Assembly: GCA_028829895.1 (NCBI GenBank)
Contig: CM054183.1
Location: forward strand, 20,383,975 to 20,447,974
Length of the DNA stretch: 64,000 nucleotides
Origin: Sinotaia quadrata
Taxonomy: Eukaryota; Mollusca; Gastropoda; Architaenioglossa; Viviparidae
Direction of reading: 5' to 3'
This document shows, piece by piece, positions 58,054 through 64,000 of the stretch. Below the pieces are notes generated by a model. That model was not told the DNA's origin, made no database searches, and saw only the letters and a list, made by a program, of their open reading frames with translations. The position numbers and the translations under genes are program-made. Every line of letters begins with the position of its first letter. The stretch's first letter is position 1.

Positions 58054-60460
58054 TTTTTCTTGTATTATTATGCATCTGATATAGTTGTATTTGTGTGGAC
58101 CAATCATGGAAATCTGTTTCTTAGAAGAAAATGATTCTGGAGACAACCATCTTTGTAACCAAAAAACAAGTATACTCAATGACAGCATCTTGCATCACTT
58201 TTTGTACTGCAGGCATTTACTATAGTTGTAGTACAACTTGGTATATAACTTTAGTTATGAACTATATTGTTATATTTTTGTACAACTGTATATATAATTA
58301 CCTTAACAAACTGATATTAACAGTTGGGTTTCATTCTTGTTTGCATCTTTTGTTGATATTTCATTCATTTTTTAAAAATATTGCTAGGTGTGCTGAGAAT
58401 ATGAGGGGAGGTTTTGATGGCTTTTTATGCCCATTATTTTAAATTACTCGGTAGATATTTTTTCTGTACTCTTATGCTATGCTTTTGTTTACTGCATTAT
58501 AACAATTCAACAGGATCAGAATTTTCCTTTATTTTTATCTTCATTATCCTTTTCATAATCTCAAAAAATCTGTTGAGACAACAGAATTTATTTTGAACTT
58601 TATAGTTTTGAATTTCATTTCATTTATTTAATGTTTTATTTATTTCGTTTATTAGTTTCATTTAAATGGTATGTATATTGTTTCTGCAAGATGTAAATGC
58701 AATATATTTTTGAAAATCTGTTCAAGATCCAGCATTATTAAAAAAAATGTGGTATATTATTACTGTGATGTATTTTTGTAATTACTTGTATTCTAATCAC
58801 GATGTTTTATTTTGTTTTATACATGTGATTCCCAATGACCATTTATTAACCCATTTCATTAAAACTTTCAAATAGTCATGATCAGAAGGGCATGATAAAT
58901 AATCAGCACCAATTTGACTTAGCTCTGAGATCACACTTTGACAACAACAAAATCCACATGAAATACAATAAAATTTTGTCTGAAATGCATATTCTTAGTT
59001 GGCTTGCGTATATCACAGGCTGTTGATTTGTTGATGTGGTTGGTTACCCTACATGTTGACATAGTTTTATAGTGCAGAAATATTTAAAGTTCTCCAAATA
59101 ATTTTAGTTTTTAGTTGTATAGCACAAAAATGTCTTAAATACTGCAAATATTAGTTCTTGCCTTTCAAAAAGAGAATGAGATCAGTGCTATGCCAGTATC
59201 AATGAGAGAGGACCATGGTTTTTATCAGTTACCAGTGGAGTAAGATTTATGTGCAGTAGTCTAGCATCACGTCACCATTGCTCATACGCATTAGACAATT
59301 AATAAAAAATAATATTTTCATTCACAGAACAGCTTTCTTTTTTCCCCACCTTTTCCATTTGGCTAGGATTCCATCCAGTGTATGAATTGTATTTTACTTC
59401 ACAAACCATACTATGCATTTGTTTTTCAGTTCAGTTGTGATTTTATTTTTTTGGTCATTTAGATGCACATGTATGTTCATCATACTAAATTAACATAAAA
59501 ATTTTAAAAACAAAAATTTAAACTCGGATTGTTTATTTTGGCTGATCATGACCTTTCTGTTGCAATCAGCAAGTGACTTTTAAGATTGATGTTGCATTGT
59601 CAAAGTAGCTATTATTATGTAAGTGTTGCACTCTCTCAGCAAAACAGTACATACATTCATTATTTTTTAACAAGTATATTCTGTCTTGATGAATGGTTGC
59701 TACTAATTTAGTCCCAGTCTATGCCATCTGTGATATCAATTGGACAAGGTTGATTCTTGTTTGCTGTGATGACATATCTTCTTCACTCCATTTGCTGTGA
59801 TTTTAAATATAAATGCAAATTTATAATCATTTAGATATAATTCATTTGTTGTATTCAGTCACTATTTATTTTAAAACTGAAAACTAAGAAAAATTCACCT
59901 GACATGATTTAGTCAGAAGCATTCTTGCTCCCACCCCTGTGCTTTCATTGTGCTAGTTATATGTATTAGTATTTACCTGACAAGGAATTTATTTTTTGTT
60001 TATTACTGTCAATTGCAATGTAATTCAGTGTGTATGTAAATCTGTGTCGATTATATGCATTTGCAGTGCAATATTGATTTTATTTTCTTTGGGGCTAATA
60101 TGACTTCTGATTCTAATACAACTTTGTCCAAGCTGATCACTTACATATTATTTATAACTAAAGAGTAATAATAGCAACTCTGGTGAAGATTTGATGCATT
60201 TTGTGGTGTCTAAACTGTTTTCTTTTACAAGTTAACTAATTCATTGTATTATAAGTCTGTTAGTTTAAACTTGCTTAGTTATTGACAGACAGAAACATTT
60301 GACTGAATAGATATTTTCTTGTATTCACTCACAAATTGCTTCGTAAATGTAATAAAAGCAACTGCATCATCTTTGTTGTCTTCAAGATCCTGTACTAAAC
60401 TTAGTAGGACATTGCATACATATTTTGTTGTATAGCAATAAAATACTGTAAATTTAAAAA
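57953..60460 (+). other. Probable 3' UTR of the PH-BTK gene
   Basis: AT-rich sequence without coding potential. Canonical signals are present at 58967-58972 and 60437-60442, so UTR lengths of about 1.0 or 2.5 kb are possible. Confidence 0.45.
58967..58972 (+). terminator. Candidate poly(A) signal of the PH-BTK gene
   Basis: AATAAA about 1.0 kb past the stop. A second is at 60437-60442. I cannot tell which is used. Confidence 0.4.
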
Positions 60461-60804
60461 TGAAATTATACTTAAATGGCCTACTTTACAGTCATTCCCA
60501 CCCCCAATCATTTTTTTTATACAATTTGAATTGCTAAGCATATGACTTTATGAGTCTAGGTTTAAGCATATATTTGTTCTATTTGTTTTCTCATTATTAA
60601 ATCTTGTAAATATTTTGAGGAGGCAATTACTACAGGAATGTGTATTCTACTCATTCTTTTCACATATTTTATTAAGATGTAATGCTATTTTTAATATAAA
60701 GATAAATATTTAATGAACTTTGTTTACATTAAATTTTTCTTATTATTTTAAGAAACATATTAACTATTGCTTTTACTTTGTGTCACTCTTAAATATGTTT
60801 CATA

Positions 60805-60925
60805 GAATTTTTGTGTTTGGTATAGCAGTCTGCTTGTTTCTTAACAATTTTTGTGTTTGGTATAGCAGTCTCTGCTTGTTTCTTAATTTTTGTGTTTGGT
60901 ATAGCAGTCTTGTTTCTTAACAATT
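60805..60925. repeat. Tandem repeat of about 38 bp, 3 copies
   Basis: TTTTTGTGTTTGGTATAGCA followed by GTCTGCTTGTTTCTTAA, in three imperfect copies. Confidence 0.88.
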
Positions 60926-60929
60926 TTTG

Positions 60930-63345
60930 TTGTTTGTTTTGCATATATACCTAAAGTTTCCTAAACTGTAGATTCAAACCACAAGAACATATATACTTAA
61001 GAGATAAAACAAAAAATACATAAAGTTATAACAATATTCTTACCAATTTATTTTTTAAACTATTTTATCAGCATATAAATTTTAACTCACAAACCACAAG
61101 AAACGCATATCTGATGGTTGAAACTGTCAGATCAGTACCAAGACTCCAAAGAATTCAGTCAAATTATGAAGTGGACTTAACTCAGTATGTGAATAGCCCC
61201 ATCATTTAATATCATTATTGTTGAAGTTACCTATTCCCAGGGTCCAATTAACCCAAGAACTTCCAAACATCTCTCTTAAAAAAAAGTGAAAACAAAAGAA
61301 ATAAAACATTTCTTTTAATCAAAATATTCTATTCCAGCTCATATGTCTGAGTTCTAACATCTTATAGTAAATAGAAAATTACAGAAAACCTTTTTGTTTC
61401 ATAAAAGTTAAAATAGATTGTAATAACATTTAAAATATTTGCATGTACTCTCGCAGTAATGCACCCCAAAGAGAAACCATCTTCCAAAATTGCACATGGT
61501 TACACAACATTAATTCTTTTCTTATAAATTTGAAAGCAACTACTTATTTAATAAATCTAAGTGACAACAAAAATGCCCCTTCCAGAAATCAATTCATAAA
61601 AAAATAGCTGTGATTTTAATACATATGCCCTGGGTGCTGTGAATGAAATAATAAATTAAAATAAGAATGATAAGTTTATTGTGAAACAGTGAGTACCACA
61701 GGGTAAATAAAGGAAATATAACTTGAAACATTTTGGTTTAATTTTTAACTTTTTCGGGGTGGAATGTGATGACTAATAACTCACTTGTTTCTTTGTTTGT
61801 TTTTTTTGCATTTGGGTTTTTCACAAAAAAAAATAAATTAAAAAATAATAAATATATGCAAATGTTTTGTAAATGATGAGAATGTTTTCTTTATAATTTG
61901 ACATGAATAACCCATGTGTAATGAAATTATTTTTTTAAAAAATCATTTGCATTTAGAGATGAAGAAAATATATACATGATTGAAAGTATTCAAAACCACA
62001 ACAATAATATATATTGCATAATTTGAACAATTACTCCTCTTAGTCCTCTATAAGAAGTAGCTTTAAATAAAGCAATTTAGCTTTTTTTATAAAATAAAAA
62101 AATAATTATAAAACACTGTTTTATTTGCATTTTAAAATAATTTCTTTTGTAGTCAATGGAATTCATAATTTGAAGAGGGAAAAGAAACAACTAAAAAAAA
62201 TCCATATTTGCCAAAACAATGTATTTGCTTAATGAACCAGACAAATGTATTTTCCAAGACTGTCAAAATACAGTTCAGATTTCAGTTAAATAGTGACTGA
62301 AATTTAATGATTTTTTAAAGTCAATGGGACTGGACACAAGTACAGAATTACTGATACCATAGCTGCCAAACCTAATCTGACTGATTTTAATCTCATAAAA
62401 CATTGTCAGAAAAGTATAAAATTAAATGCATGGGCATATACAAGGTCAACAGATTTACTGCTTTATTTTTTTCTTTAAAATAGAAGAGACCAAAATTTAT
62501 GTAAACAGCTCAAGCAGGGCACATTTACAAACTAGTCTGTAAACATAGTGCTAATGCATAGTGATAGCTTTGTTTACTATCTTTTGATTTGAAAGGTTGC
62601 TTCATTAAAATATCAAAGCTTAGAAACCATTAAACAAAAATCTTTATAAATAAAATGAAAATGTCAAGATTTTTGTACAGTGTTCTGTACAGGGTGGGCA
62701 AGAATCACTTTACCCCTTTAATAAATAGATATTTGGCAAGATAAATAAAGGTTTAAGAAAGTTTAATTTCTATTTAAAAAATATCAATTACCAGTCACCA
62801 GCAGAATGATACACATATAAATCAATCTGTTATGCAGTAACCTGTGACTTAAAATAAGTAATTAAATCTTGTCAAGCCTTGATTTACCAAGCTAATTACT
62901 CTCATTCATGTATAGGGATAATGATTTTTCACTTAATGCAGGACAATGAATTTTATTCTCCCTATCAATTTATAAAAGTACTACTTGAAAAGTTGGTTCT
63001 TCATGTACTTTGTTTGTATCACGACTGACAGCTCAAATGAACAAAGCATGATCATGTTCCATTAATGATCAACAATTCATAAAATATATTACACATACAA
63101 AATGTTAAGTTTTACCTTGATCACCAATCACCATAAATCAATAAAATGAAATAAGTAAACAAACAAGTATATACAAATAACACATTCTGAGTGATGCATG
63201 TAGTCAATTTCAAGCATGGATAAATAAACCCCAGATAACTAAAGATTGATGGACACATTTTGTTCTCTCACACTTTCCATAAACAAGAGGAAGTTATGAC
63301 TGCTACTGAGAGTATAAGAGTTCTGAGATGAGCATCTTATAAAGA
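60930..63345 (-). other. Non-coding AT-rich region, possibly a 3' UTR on the minus strand
   Basis: No open frame of note. If the exon at 63346-63455 is real, this would hold its 3' UTR. TTTATT (AATAAA on the minus strand) occurs at several places, for example 61675 and 62118. Confidence 0.3.
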
Positions 63346-63455
63346 TTACAAAGACTTCTGTCCAACTTTCCAGAGGCCAAGCATATACCGCATCCGTATA
63401 AGGAAGAGATCTCGTCCCATCTGCAGCCAGCTCCAGACAGGAATCATTTTAGTTC
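63346..63455 (-). CDS. Candidate terminal exon of an unidentified minus-strand gene
   Basis: Read on the minus strand, acceptor TGATTTCAG ends at 63456 and is followed by two bases completing a codon, then 35 codons and TAA (63348-63346). The peptide is hydrophobic-basic (WSWLQMGRDLFLIRMRYMLG) and unlike the low-complexity translation of surrounding DNA. I do not recognise the family. Upstream exons would lie beyond 63456 or outside the window. Confidence 0.4.
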
Positions 63456-64000
63456 CTGAAATCAGTATGTATATGAAATCAATGACCAGTGGAAGTGAAT
63501 GCTAAGCAGAAGTCAATCAATCAGGAAAATGACACACACACAATATGTACACAATATGCATGCATGCATACACACTCAACATATACAAACACACACACAC
63601 CACATGATTCTGAGTATTCATGGAAACAAATGTTTTCAATTGTTCACTGATACTAATGTACACGTCTTTTGTATTTATGGTTGGGGTGGGTGGGAGAGGA
63701 TCAGTTTTGCTTGATTCAGGGCTCTGCTATTTGTATGTATTATCTGTACTGTTTTTGCTCCCAAGGTTTAGGGCAATGATGACAGGATCAATAAAATATC
63801 TCCATGCATTTGTTTGGTTGTTACATTTTTTTTTAATTGTTAAAATTCAAATCACACTTTATCCCTATTCAAATCTGATGATCAATTTTAATTACTAAAA
63901 TCAAAAGTTGAATTATAAATAAAAATAAAGACTACAAATTATGTAAAAATTTAATATAATTTAGTATATAATTATCACAGTTTTTTCCCACAAAGTTTTA
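63456..64000. other. Intron or intergenic sequence at the right edge
   Basis: AT-rich, with a short CA-rich stretch at about 63530-63605. Open frames on the plus strand here (63499-63898) show no family. Confidence 0.35.

Overview
This is eukaryotic (animal) DNA. It is AT-rich, has introns with GT/AG junctions, and is packed with microsatellites, minisatellites and non-LTR retrotransposon debris. The recognisable genes are a sarcalumenin-like protein, a stefin-type cystatin and a Tec-type PH-BTK protein. Together with long (ATCT)n and (TG)n arrays and APE-type LINE remnants they suggest an invertebrate, and a mollusc would fit. That placement is an inference from general character, not from a marker sequence.

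Layout. Positions 1-1285 hold the last exon and 3' UTR of a sarcalumenin-like gene (+). From 1.3 to 20 kb there is no convincing host gene: this stretch holds a decayed LINE on the minus strand (about 7.28-10.0 kb), a highly homogeneous 51-bp minisatellite, an array of five CREB-type palindromes at 55-bp spacing, a truncated second LINE (17.3-18.3 kb) and a 29-bp perfect hairpin. At 22.5-24.1 kb there is a small two-exon gene (+) whose last exon looks like the end of a BECR-fold RNase-toxin-like domain (tentative). From 24.6 to 34.3 kb the sequence is mostly tandem repeats and copies of a 1.5-1.7 kb dispersed element with TGTGACA/TGTCACA ends. One copy is inserted inside a minisatellite. Another, full-length, lies in intron 1 of a three-exon cystatin-B/stefin gene (34.8-38.8 kb, +, 111 aa). 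A 206-bp hAT-like MITE follows at 39.6 kb.

The main gene occupies 46.2-58.0 kb (+). It has twelve exons in three repeated four-exon blocks. Each block encodes a Tec-type pleckstrin homology domain followed by a complete BTK zinc motif (H, CC, C). Internal exon sizes are identical across blocks (99 and 94 nt in all three; 138 nt for the BTK exon in blocks 1 and 2). The open frame ends in a short Ser-rich tail with no SH3, SH2, kinase or RasGAP domain. A three-module PH-BTK protein without a catalytic domain is the most unusual thing in the window.

From 58 to 61 kb lies its probable 3' UTR. A candidate terminal coding exon of an unidentified minus-strand gene sits at 63.35-63.46 kb, so the right end may be a convergent gene pair. 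The genes do not form an obvious pathway. A muscle Ca-store protein, a cytosolic cysteine-protease inhibitor and a phosphoinositide-binding adaptor-like protein are ordinary neighbours in a repeat-rich chromosome.
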